Shown piece by piece: positions 18,801 to 26,986 of a stretch of DNA of 64,000 bases. Source of the DNA: Bacteroidota bacterium (GTDB lineage Bacteria; Bacteroidota; Bacteroidia; B-17B0; Aurantibacillaceae). A model generated the notes under the pieces. It saw only the letters and a program-made list of their open reading frames with translations. It ran no database searches and was not told where the DNA came from. Made by a program: the position numbers and the translations under genes. The DNA is taken from contig JAJNBG010000009.1 of assembly GCA_021155905.1 (NCBI GenBank), positions 16,284 to 80,283 on the forward strand. The letters are read 5' to 3'. Numbering within the stretch: position 1 is the stretch's first letter; the number at the start of each line of letters is the position of its first letter.

Positions 18801-20389
18801 GTACTGGCTGTCCAAACAAAAGGACCGGCACCGGTAGATGACAGAGCCTGACTTTGTCCGGTGCAAATTGTGGATAGGGATGGAGTAATACTAATAGACG
18901 GTGTTGTCGTAATTGAAACAGTTGCAACAGCAGAACTTGTACAGGTTCCGGTACCGGATATAACCGTATAGGTCGTGGTTGATCCGGGAGTTACAGTCAC
19001 ATTAGCTGCGCTGGCAGGATTTGTTCCGGTACTTGCCGTCCATGTAAAAGGTCCTGCCCCGCTGGATGATAATGCCTGGCTTTCTCCCAAACAGATCGCT
19101 GATACAGACGGTGTAATGGCAATCGTTGGTGAGGGTGCTACGGTTACGGTTATAACCGTATTGCTAACACATGCACCTACTGTTTTTGTTACAGTATAGG
19201 TAGTCGTAACAGATGGTGTGGCAACTGTCACTGAACCCGATAATATACTTAAGGAGCCTCCAGGCGTCCAGGAATAGTTTCCGGTTCCGCCAGCTGCAGT
19301 CAAAGTTGCGCTTTGGCCGGTACAAAGTGGTCCCGCGGGGCTTTGGCTGACAGGAAGAGCAGGAGGTGGGGTTATTGTAACAACAGTTGTTTTAGTAGTA
19401 GGAACACCCGGACAAGAATTGGTATCGGAATAGGATAAGGTATAAGTAGTGGTTGACGTTGGGTTCGCTGTGACGACTGATCCTGTGGTACTGGTTAAGC
19501 CTCCGGAAGCCGGTGCCGACCATGTATAGGTTCCGGAGGCTAATCCTCCGGTTGCGGTAAGAGTAACAGTTTGTGACCCACATATTGTAGAGGGAGAAGG
19601 AGTTGCGGTAATTGTTGGCGAATTTAGACATGATAATCCATTAACATCTAAAAACACAGCTGAATCAAAAGTACCATCACCATCATCCCAAACACCAATC
19701 GTCATTGTATAGGTAGAGCATGGGACGACTGCTGTTGAGGCGGTTAATACTGTAGTTTTCCCGTCATATTCTAAACCGGGAGGAGCCGAAACGAAATATG
19801 TAGAGTTTGCACCTGCATTTACATTATTAATGGTCACCGGTGTTGTTGTTCCCGGTATCAAAGCAATGTTTTTATTATTATAAACAGGACCAGAAGGATT
19901 TGGTCCGGTGATGATAAACCCGAATACATCATTATATGTAGTTCCGACCCATTCAGGATATTCCTCAGAGGCAAAAACGTAGCTAACACTCAATGTGTTA
20001 CAGCTTGGCGTAATTAAGAATTTAATATAACATCCGTCAAAAGTACTACCGCCCGCCAAGGAATTACCAAGTGTGGAACCAGGAGCTGATGCATCATAAC
20101 TTAAATTATTAGAAGTCGTATTTGGATTTGGTCCTGTAACATTAGAAGCAGTCCCTGTCGTTAACAAAATACCTGAATTCAAATTAGCCCCACCTAAGGT
20201 TGCGGCTCCATTGGCAAACATCGCATAAGCATCTGCCGGGCAGGTAATTGTCAAGCCAGTCACAACTACTCCGTTTCCCTGTAAAGCCGCCTGCATTTGA
20301 GCAATAGTTGGATTTATAGAAGTTGTAATTTGTCCAAAAATATTTGTAAGTCCTAATGACAATGCAATAAAAAGAAATATTTTTCTCAT
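15851..20389 (-). CDS. giant surface protein: choice-of-anchor-L-like N-terminus, multiple Ig-like repeats, type-B T9SS C-terminal domain
   Basis: N-terminal VTGLTITCPADAYAMFANGAATLGGANLNSGILLTTG; about 76-aa Ig-like repeats; C-terminal IPNVFSPNGDGLNDVINV...FNRWGEKVFE...SDSWDGSFRGQRMDTGVFIYK. Confidence 0.88.
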   Translation of the reverse strand: MRKIFLFIALSLGLTNIFGQITTSINPTIAQMQAALQGNGVVVTGLTITCPADAYAMFANGAATLGGANLNSGILLTTGTASNVTGPNPNTTSNNLSYDASAPGSTLGNSLAGGSTFDGCYIKFLITPSCNTLSVSYVFASEEYPEWVGTTYNDVFGFIITGPNPSGPVYNNKNIALIPGTTTPVTINNVNAGANSTYFVSAPPGLEYDGKTTVLTASTAVVPCSTYTMTIGVWDDGDGTFDSAVFLDVNGLSCLNSPTITATPSPSTICGSQTVTLTATGGLASGTYTWSAPASGGLTSTTGSVVTANPTSTTTYTLSYSDTNSCPGVPTTKTTVVTITPPPALPVSQSPAGPLCTGQSATLTAAGGTGNYSWTPGGSLSILSGSVTVATPSVTTTYTVTKTVGACVSNTVITVTVAPSPTIAITPSVSAICLGESQALSSSGAGPFTWTASTGTNPASAANVTVTPGSTTTYTVISGTGTCTSSAVATVSITTTPSISITPSLSTICTGQSQALSSTGAGPFVWTASTGTNPASAANVTVTPASTTTYTVLSGTGSCTATAVATVSVGTPPTIAITPSMSTICAGQSVALSSSGPGPFTWTASTGTNPASAANVTVTPGSTTTYTVISGTGTCTSSAVATVSISPSLSITITPSNTTICLGQSVSLSSTGSGPFTWTASAGANPASTATVTVTPSTTTTYTVLSGTGACTAQAVATISIAPASSITITPSNTTICLGASATLSSTGSGPFTWTASTGANPASAGTVTVSPNTATSYTVLSGTGACTAQAVATVSIAPTLSINITPSNTTICLGESVTLTSTGAGPFAWTASTGTTPASAATVTVTPGSMTTYTVLSGTGACTAQAVATVSITPSLSVNITPSGTIICNGQTAGLSVSGSTGPFAWTASTGASPSPSGTVTVTPTTTTTYTVLAGTGACTAQAVATVSVSPTLTVTITPSNTNVCLGSGTTLTAGGATSYTWAPGFSTGSTLSVTPTSNSTYTVVGFDGICVNSATATVAVTTLTTTISSNSSFYCFGVAPVSFTASGATTYSWSPPTGLSSTTVAVVTATPATTTIYTVTGTTSGCVSTATISLTVPPVSTITASMSHSVICIGGTGSTLTATGADTYTWSAGPVTTPTVFVNPTTTTSYTVVGKTVQGCYEVPAVVTVSVLPTINPALTSSSPTVCLTKSVSISAPSASGLTYSWQPVGAISGANNTSSIVAVPPTTATVIYTVIISNGVCEGKDTIQLAVRVPPNGNFTTLNNDTICTGGCVTFSSTTSGSSPITYKWYYQVGVGTSSVGVAPEACYPSAGSFSVTMIATNACGIDTTVKNNFINVYDYPVLVVGNDTTINIGEHAEIFASGGTNYSWSPNINGSIVCTNCSNTIVQPTVTTQYIVVSSNSIYCKVQDTVTVTVDVNCGDFFIPNVFSPNGDGLNDVINVRGRCISTFNLQIFNRWGEKVFETSTQSDSWDGSFRGQRMDTGVFIYKADGISIDGQSFNMKGNITLIR
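17524..19122 (-). repeat. seven tandem 76-aa (228-bp) Ig-like repeats within the CDS
   Basis: Seven consecutive units of the form (S/T)I.ITPS..TIC.G.S..LSS.G.GPF.WTASTG.NPASA..VTVTP..TTTYTV.SGTG.CT..AVATVSI; boundaries approximate. Confidence 0.85.
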
Positions 20390-20561
20390 AAACGTTTTTT
20401 AAAAACTGTTAACATTTCATAAATATAAAAAAAGCAGACAGTTAATGCAAATTTTAATAAGCTAAAACTAGTAAAGCTAGCATATTAGTTAGTAGACAAA
20501 CTGTAAGTGAGAATTGAAGAATATTCAGGCTTAAAATAGTATCTTCGTTGAAATTTACAAA

Positions 20562-21425
20562 ATGATACGCATAGGAAAAACAAACACATTAACTATTTTA
20601 AGACAAACACCTCCGGGCATGTTTTTGGGAGACGATGAAAACGAAGTAGTATTGCTGCCTAATAAATATATTGAGCCCGAATTCCAGGTAGGAAACCAAA
20701 TTGATGTTTTTATTTACAGAGATTCTGAGGATCGTTTAATTGCTACCAGGCTCAAACCTTACGCTGAAGTAAACCAGTTTGCCTATCTCAATGTCTCCGA
20801 AGTATCCAAAGTGGGTGCATTTTTGGATTGGGGACTGGAAAAAGATCTGTTTGTTCCTTTTAAAGAACAAAAACAAAAGATGATTGAAGGCCATAGCTAT
20901 GTGGTTTATATTTATATTGATGAGTTAACAGAAAGAATTGTCGCGTCCAGCAAGATCAATAAATTTATCAGCAATGAAGTTTTAAAGGTGGAGCAGGGGG
21001 AGGAAGTTGATTTGCTTGTATACAATGAAACCGATCTTGGTTTTACGTGTGTGATTAACGGAATGCATAAGGGCCTCATTTATCATAACGATGTTTTTAC
21101 GGATCTGGCAGTGGGTGATGAAACCAAGGGATATGTTAAACTAATCAGAGAAGGGAATCTCATTGATTTGAGCCTTCAGAATTTAGGATTCAAACATGTG
21201 CTTTCTTCCACTGAAAAAATATTGGAATACCTGAATTCCCATGATGGTTATCTTGAGTTGACCGATAAGAGTTCACCTGATTTAATTGAACGCAGATTTG
21301 ACATGAGCAAGTCAACATTTAAAAAATCAATAGGCGTTTTGTATCGCCAGCGAAAAGTCACTTTGCATGAGGACGGTGTGAGATTAAATAAGCAAATTGA
21401 GGGAGAAGAAATAAAGGGGGTGTAA
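20562..21425 (+). CDS. CvfB-like S1 RNA-binding domain protein
   Basis: GKTNTLTILRQTPPGMFLGDDENEVVLLPNKY and tandem S1-like modules (GAFLDWGLEKDLFVPF). Confidence 0.88.
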   Translation: MIRIGKTNTLTILRQTPPGMFLGDDENEVVLLPNKYIEPEFQVGNQIDVFIYRDSEDRLIATRLKPYAEVNQFAYLNVSEVSKVGAFLDWGLEKDLFVPFKEQKQKMIEGHSYVVYIYIDELTERIVASSKINKFISNEVLKVEQGEEVDLLVYNETDLGFTCVINGMHKGLIYHNDVFTDLAVGDETKGYVKLIREGNLIDLSLQNLGFKHVLSSTEKILEYLNSHDGYLELTDKSSPDLIERRFDMSKSTFKKSIGVLYRQRKVTLHEDGVRLNKQIEGEEIKGV

Positions 21426-21521
21426 TTCTTTGAGCCGACTTTTTGCGTCGGTAATTTGTTAAAATTGCTGTCCCATTGCCGGCTTTTCGCTAAAAATGTT
21501 CACAGAACATTATATTAACAC

Positions 21522-22748
21522 TCAGCCCTCATTTAAATGAACCAGGTCATTTTTTGTAAAAATCCTTACAGGGTAAACAGCGGCTAAAAATCCTATTCCC
21601 ATTACAACACCCAGGATCCAGATAAAATCTTTGACCTGCATTTTTATTGGATAATAGGGAATTACTGACATGTCGTCAAATGTTACCAGATGAAACTGCT
21701 GCTGCAGGACACACACGATGAGTCCAATGACCAGGCCAAATAAGGCGCCTACAGAAGTGATTAAAAAACCTTCTTTCATAAAAATAGTACGAATGAGTTG
21801 CTGATCAGCTCCTAAATTGTAGAGCGTTTTGATATCCTTTTTCTTTTCGATAATGAGCATCGTCAGAGCTCCGATGATATTAAATGTGGCGATCACCAAT
21901 ATAAATGCTAAAATTAAAAATGTCCATAATTTTTCTGTTTCCAGGGTTTTAAATAAAACGTCGTTAAGCTGATACCTGTTTTTTATCTGATAATCAGGGC
22001 CCAGTTTATTTTGCAATTGTTGCTGGATTGATTTTAACTCATCCTTATCATTCACACTCAATTCAATGATAGAAAATGAATTCGGACAATCAAATAATTC
22101 CTGTGCGGCCCCGAGGTCGATCAATACATATTTGTAATCGAAATCATCGTTCAGTGAAAAAATCCCGGAAGGGACAATGGATACTTTGTTGAAAGCGTCT
22201 TCCGGGTTAATGCTTTCGACTTTGCCCCGAACCGGTGCATAGATAGAAATGGGAGAAATAAAATCATTGACGTTAACATCCAGTTTATTGGCAATGCCTC
22301 TCCCAAACACACCATAGTACTGGTTATCAAACCTGAATCTATAGGTTCCTTCCATTACAACCGTATCAAAATGAGTCAGATTTTTAAACTCGTCATCCAC
22401 CCCTTTGATAGTGACAATCGCTTGTTTATCATCCAGCTTTATCAGAGCATTTTCTTCTATTGAGAAGGACATACCATTGATACCCTGGACCGATTTAATC
22501 TTATCAACCAACTCTTTATTTCGGGAGATATATTTTGAATTGACGGATGTAATTTTCAAATCCGGTTCGATGGCGTGGTAAAGATCCGCTACCACTGAAG
22601 TTAAGCCATTCATCGCTGACAATACAATAACCAAAGCAGCTGTTGTAACTGCAATCGCAATAATGCTGATCCAGGAAATAACATTAATAGCGTTATTTGA
22701 TTTTTTAGAAATTAAATAACGTTTTGCTATGAAAAATGAAAGGTTCAA
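21522..22748 (-). CDS. FtsX/LolC/E-type ABC transporter permease
   Basis: N-terminal FIAKRYLISKKSNNAINVISWISIIAIAVTTAALVIVLSAMNG, MacB-like periplasmic domain, three C-terminal TM helices. Confidence 0.85.
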   Translation of the reverse strand: MNLSFFIAKRYLISKKSNNAINVISWISIIAIAVTTAALVIVLSAMNGLTSVVADLYHAIEPDLKITSVNSKYISRNKELVDKIKSVQGINGMSFSIEENALIKLDDKQAIVTIKGVDDEFKNLTHFDTVVMEGTYRFRFDNQYYGVFGRGIANKLDVNVNDFISPISIYAPVRGKVESINPEDAFNKVSIVPSGIFSLNDDFDYKYVLIDLGAAQELFDCPNSFSIIELSVNDKDELKSIQQQLQNKLGPDYQIKNRYQLNDVLFKTLETEKLWTFLILAFILVIATFNIIGALTMLIIEKKKDIKTLYNLGADQQLIRTIFMKEGFLITSVGALFGLVIGLIVCVLQQQFHLVTFDDMSVIPYYPIKMQVKDFIWILGVVMGIGFLAAVYPVRIFTKNDLVHLNEG

Positions 22749-22901
22749 AATTTAGTTTTATGCGACATGGTAAAAATAGAAACTTTTGGCCTGTAATGAA
22801 ATTTATACCCTATGTATTGCAAATATCACATGCTGGTTTGGATCAATATACACTTTATTGATTTTTTTTCTTTAATTTCGATAAACTTTAAAAATTAACA
22901 T

Positions 22902-23603
22902 ATGAAAAAAACTTTACTTTTTACCGCGTTATTAATTGGCGGATTATCTCAATTGAATGCGCAATGTACAATCATGCCATCTTGTTCTACCGGAACCGTG
23001 GGTTACTGTACGACACCGGCTACGGCAACTCCATTGCCAAATGCTTCAGAATTAACTCCCTATAACACGACAATACAAGTAACAATAGGAACGAGCGCAT
23101 TCGGTGGAGCAGCAACGATTTCTAATGCTACAGTGACTGCTGTTACTGGTTTACCTGCTGGCTTAAGTTATTCTTTAAATCCTTCTAATGGAATAATTAA
23201 CGGAGGGGCAAGCGGCTGCCTGTTAATTACCGGCACGCCATCAGCAGGATCTGCTGGAAGTTATACGGTTACAGCCAACATAACAGCCAGTACTAATTTT
23301 GGTCCGGTTCCTGTTTCCGGAACATGGCCTTTAACAGTAACCGGGTCGGCCGGCATCAAATCTTATTCAAACGCTAATATGGTGATAGCGCCAAATCCAG
23401 CTACTTCGGAATTAACGATTTCTGCAGATTTTCATTTCGGGAAAATTCAGATCATAGATGCGTTAGGCAAGATTGTTATTTCTCACGACGCTAATTATGC
23501 TTCTCAAACAATTATTGATGTTCATAATCTGAGTAAGGGTGTTTACTTTTTACAGGCGAATGATGGAAAATCAGTAGTGACCCGTAAATTCATTAAAGAT
23601 TAA
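22902..23603 (+). CDS. secreted protein with Ig-like domain and T9SS type A sorting domain
   Basis: Signal peptide; C-terminal NMVIAPNPATSELTIS...LSKGVYFLQANDGKSVVTRKFIKD. Confidence 0.8.
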   Translation: MKKTLLFTALLIGGLSQLNAQCTIMPSCSTGTVGYCTTPATATPLPNASELTPYNTTIQVTIGTSAFGGAATISNATVTAVTGLPAGLSYSLNPSNGIINGGASGCLLITGTPSAGSAGSYTVTANITASTNFGPVPVSGTWPLTVTGSAGIKSYSNANMVIAPNPATSELTISADFHFGKIQIIDALGKIVISHDANYASQTIIDVHNLSKGVYFLQANDGKSVVTRKFIKD

Positions 23604-23617
23604 TTTTTATAACTTAT

Positions 23618-23654
23618 AAAAAAGCCCCTGTATGATTATATACAGGGGCTTTTT
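23618..23654 (+). terminator. Rho-independent terminator
   Basis: AAAAAGCCCCTGTA-tgatta-TACAGGGGCTTTTT. Confidence 0.85.
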
Positions 23655-23668
23655 GTTTTGATCATTTC

Positions 23669-23983
23669 TTAATCATTGTATTTAAGAATGTTTTTCACCT
23701 TATAGGTGTGATAATTATAGCGGTAAGAATAGCTATAGACGAATACGCTATCTTTACTATAAAATTTCTTCGGAAGAAAATCAATTTTTTTAATACTGTC
23801 ATTAAGTATAATAATAGTATCAGTATAAAGAGATATCCTTTGGGAATCGTGCGAATAAAAGTCGTGTCTGATTCCTTTTAAAATTTCGATTTCCGATAGA
23901 AATTTAGTTTTGAGAAGGGGATCTTTTGTTGCACACGAAACAAGAACAATGAATAGTATGAACTTTATTTTACCTGGTATCAT
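23669..23983 (-). CDS. hypothetical lipoprotein
   Basis: MIPGKIKFILFIVLVSCATK lipobox; 104 aa. Confidence 0.55.
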   Translation of the reverse strand: MIPGKIKFILFIVLVSCATKDPLLKTKFLSEIEILKGIRHDFYSHDSQRISLYTDTIIILNDSIKKIDFLPKKFYSKDSVFVYSYSYRYNYHTYKVKNILKYND

Positions 23984-24041
23984 AATAATCGAGCGGATAT
24001 TTCACCAGGTTACTCTTCTATATTCCGGGATGATTAATTCT

Positions 24042-24386
24042 TTAAATTGGCTTATTAAAAAGCGCATTGATCTTTTCAGCATAGTCATAAGAGTCATCAA
24101 GGAAAAAGTGTAATTCGGGAACAACCCTTACCTGTTTTCCTATATTGAAACCTAATAATTTGCGGATATGTTGTTTCTGATCGTTAATGGATTTGAATAA
24201 AGCGTTTACATCCTGAGTAGCCATTATGCTCAAATATATTTTAGCTGAACTCAGATCAGAACTGATTCTAACAATAGTCACTGTAATAAACCCATTGTTA
24301 AACATAGTTTTGGAATTTGCGCGAAAAATCTCGGCTAATTCTTTCTGTAATAATTTGGCGACTTTATTTTGTCTGACACTTTCCAT
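24042..24386 (-). CDS. rbfA: 30S ribosome-binding factor RbfA
   Basis: MESVRQNKVAKLLQKELAEIF..., VTIVRISSDLSSAKIYLS, VRVVPELHFFLDDSYDYAEKI. Confidence 0.93.
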   Translation of the reverse strand: MESVRQNKVAKLLQKELAEIFRANSKTMFNNGFITVTIVRISSDLSSAKIYLSIMATQDVNALFKSINDQKQHIRKLLGFNIGKQVRVVPELHFFLDDSYDYAEKINALFNKPI

Positions 24387-24577
24387 AGCACAAAGGTAAT
24401 GATTTTTAGATTGTTTTCTTTTATATATTTTACCGCATAGTGTCGTAGGATAAATTAAGATGAAGAACTTTTAAGGTCAGATAGTGAAGCGACGCTTCCA
24501 TCTATGTTTTCTGAATAGTTGCAACGAGTGTTCTCTTTTTCAAAAAAACTATGTGTCTATGTGGTTAAGAGAAATTC

Positions 24578-26983
24578 TTAAACCCTGATTCCGATAATTG
24601 TGACATCATCTACCTGTTCCAGCTGTCCTTTCCAGTTCGTGAAACGCTGTTTGATTATTTCTTCCTGATCCGTTAAATTGTGATCCTGAATGGACAATAA
24701 CATTTCTTTTAATTGTTTGTATTTAAACTTTTTACCTTTTGGCCCTCCGAATTGATCAGCATAGCCATCGGTCATGGTATAAACAACGTCGTCTTTTTTG
24801 AGTTCTACCTTATATTGTTTAAAGGGTTTTAAATCGCTGCCAAAGATACCAACTGGTTGTTTATCACCTTTGTATTCTTCCATTAGATAACCCGATTCAT
24901 TTTTTCGGATCAGGTAAAAACTATGATTGGCAGCGGCGTACTGAAGTGTTAAGTTTGTTTTATCAATGACACAAATCGTCATGTCCATACCATCCTGTTG
25001 TTCACCCGACAGTCCTTTTTGCCTGAGGGCGGTAATTACTTTTTTTCTTAAACGACTTAAAATTAACGCAGGCTCTGTCAGATCATGTTCATTAATGATC
25101 TCATTTAACAGAGAAACGCCCAGCATACTCATGAAGCCCCCGGGAACTCCATGTCCTGTGCAATCGCCTGTAGCGAAAATAATTTTGTCATTCTTTTCGG
25201 TGATCCAGAAAAAGTCACCACTGATAATATCCTTTGGTTCAAATAACACGAAAGAATCTTTAAAATAAGATGCAAACTCATGTTTCAAAGGCATCATGGC
25301 GGTTTGTATTTTCTGAGCATAACGAATGCTGTCGGTAATTTCTTTATTTTTTTGATGAATAGTACTGTGTTGTAATTCAATGATATCTGATTTTTCGAGC
25401 AATTGGTAATTTTTTAAATTCAGATCAGAATTCAGGTATTGTAATTTTTTTTCTGAGCTTAATTTCAATCGGTATTGATAAATGCCAAATATCAGAAGAG
25501 CAGTAAGAATGAGTATTCCGAAAACAGTAAAAAGTATGATCATCTTTTGTTTACGGCTTTCTGCGTCTGTTTCTGCCAGTTTTTTCGCCACTTCTAATTT
25601 TTGGAGTTCCTCTTTTTTATTGAAGTTAAATTCCAGTTCTTTTCTCACAATCTCTTTGGTTTTATCAATGTTATATAAACTGTCCCTTAAAACAATGTAT
25701 TGCTTGTAGTGGTATAATGCTTTGTCAGTATTGTTCAGCTTATCATACGAATTACTCAGTAGCTGATGAGCATCTTTGATGAGGTAGGGTAGGTTTAGCA
25801 TCAAGCCGGCATTCAGGGCCCGGGTTCCGTTTTCTATGGCATCTTTCAATTGTTGTTGGTTATAATTTATTTGGGAAAGTACCAGCCTGGCCGATACCTG
25901 ACCTTCTTCATCACCAATCAGTTTTCTGATCTGCAGGCAACTATCCAGATGTTTTATAGCGTCTGCGTATCGTTTGGTATAATTGTAATTCTTTGCAATA
26001 TTCTCATGCACTTCGGCGATTCTGTTTTTGATGTTTACCTGTTTGCTGATGGCTAAAGCTAAAAAGTGGTAGGTCAGAGCTTTTTGGTAATCGCCTTTGT
26101 CCTGATATATTTCTCCGAGATTGGTGAGACGACCGGATACACACTGCAAATCATTAATTTCTCTGCAAATGTCCAGACTTTTTAATTCGGATTCCAGTGC
26201 CTTATCTGATTCTCCGATATCTATATAGATCTTATATAAGCTCAGATAGGAGTTTGCCAGTCCGCGTTTATCGTTATTCTTTTCACGAAGCGTGATGCTT
26301 TTTTGAATGTACTCAATGCCCTGCATGTAATCGCCCAAATACGCATAAGTAGATCCTAAAAAAGAATAGCCGGCTCCCAATCCTAATTCATCGCCAATTT
26401 CACTGCGGATGATGATACTTTTTAATAGCAGTTCTTTGCTTTTCAGGTAAAGGCCTTTATCACTGTAGATAGAACCTAACAGGTAAAAGCATCCTGCTAA
26501 TCCATTCTGATCATGAATCGCAGTTGCCCTGATTTTATTTTCATCCAGAATTTTTTCTGCTTTATCAAATTCATTCAAAGCGCTGAATGACTTTGCTTTG
26601 ATGTTATATGCTTTCACGATATAGCGATTGTCCTTATCCTTAGCGGACAGAATAGAAATGATTGAATCTGCTAAAAAAATGGAAGCATTGTATTTGCTTT
26701 CATTATAATAAATAGTCGCTTCATAAGATAATAACGCAGAGTAGGCAAGACTTGATTTTTCGGTGCCGGATTTTAAACGGTAGATTTCTGTTTTGGCATC
26801 TGTGTAGTTGCCTGCAGTGGTCAGCTCAAAGACTGTTGATAAGCCGTTATTAAAACCCTTATTCTCTTTAAAATAAAAATCAATCAGCCATTTTTTTTCA
26901 CTATTAATGGCTTTTGTTTGTGAAAAACAATAGCCACTTAATAAAAACCATATGACAACTATTTTTTTCAGTTTTAATAAAAT
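24578..26983 (-). CDS. secreted/membrane TPR protein with C-terminal SpoIIE-type PP2C phosphatase domain; start proposed at ATT
   Basis: TPR repeats, one TM (MIILFTVFGILILTALLIFGIYQ), SpoIIE domain (DSFVLFEPKDIISGDFFWI, GDCTGHGVPGGFMSMLG, DDVVYTMTDGYADQFGG). The supplied ORF starts at GTG 26617, but the frame is open to 26986 and encodes a signal peptide and more TPR-like sequence. Confidence 0.8.
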   Translation of the reverse strand: MLLKLKKIVVIWFLLSGYCFSQTKAINSEKKWLIDFYFKENKGFNNGLSTVFELTTAGNYTDAKTEIYRLKSGTEKSSLAYSALLSYEATIYYNESKYNASIFLADSIISILSAKDKDNRYIVKAYNIKAKSFSALNEFDKAEKILDENKIRATAIHDQNGLAGCFYLLGSIYSDKGLYLKSKELLLKSIIIRSEIGDELGLGAGYSFLGSTYAYLGDYMQGIEYIQKSITLREKNNDKRGLANSYLSLYKIYIDIGESDKALESELKSLDICREINDLQCVSGRLTNLGEIYQDKGDYQKALTYHFLALAISKQVNIKNRIAEVHENIAKNYNYTKRYADAIKHLDSCLQIRKLIGDEEGQVSARLVLSQINYNQQQLKDAIENGTRALNAGLMLNLPYLIKDAHQLLSNSYDKLNNTDKALYHYKQYIVLRDSLYNIDKTKEIVRKELEFNFNKKEELQKLEVAKKLAETDAESRKQKMIILFTVFGILILTALLIFGIYQYRLKLSSEKKLQYLNSDLNLKNYQLLEKSDIIELQHSTIHQKNKEITDSIRYAQKIQTAMMPLKHEFASYFKDSFVLFEPKDIISGDFFWITEKNDKIIFATGDCTGHGVPGGFMSMLGVSLLNEIINEHDLTEPALILSRLRKKVITALRQKGLSGEQQDGMDMTICVIDKTNLTLQYAAANHSFYLIRKNESGYLMEEYKGDKQPVGIFGSDLKPFKQYKVELKKDDVVYTMTDGYADQFGGPKGKKFKYKQLKEMLLSIQDHNLTDQEEIIKQRFTNWKGQLEQVDDVTIIGIRV

Positions 26984-26986
26984 GTT

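Noticed and set aside
17524-19122. Regular repeats resembling a CRISPR array
   Set aside because: Period is 228 bp, in frame inside one ORF, with no direct-repeat/spacer structure and no cas genes.
17601-19199. Series of plus-strand ORFs (17601-17831, 18069-18251, 18291-18515, 18975-19199) opposite the giant Ig protein
   Set aside because: They recur at the 228-bp repeat period and are the antisense reading of Thr/Ser/Ala-rich repeats; low-complexity Val/Ala/Pro products with no start context.
25482-25709. Small plus-strand ORFs inside the SpoIIE/TPR, M1, UvrA and SecDF genes
   Set aside because: Antisense shadow ORFs of long, well-supported coding genes; no independent motifs.
26617-26986. 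Frameshift or pseudogene explanation for the missing SpoIIE/TPR start
   Set aside because: The whole upstream stretch is open in the same frame and encodes a coherent signal peptide plus TPR-like sequence. An alternative-frame ATG (CATATGGTTTTT...) hits a stop after 15 codons. An assembly error at the start codon itself is not excluded.
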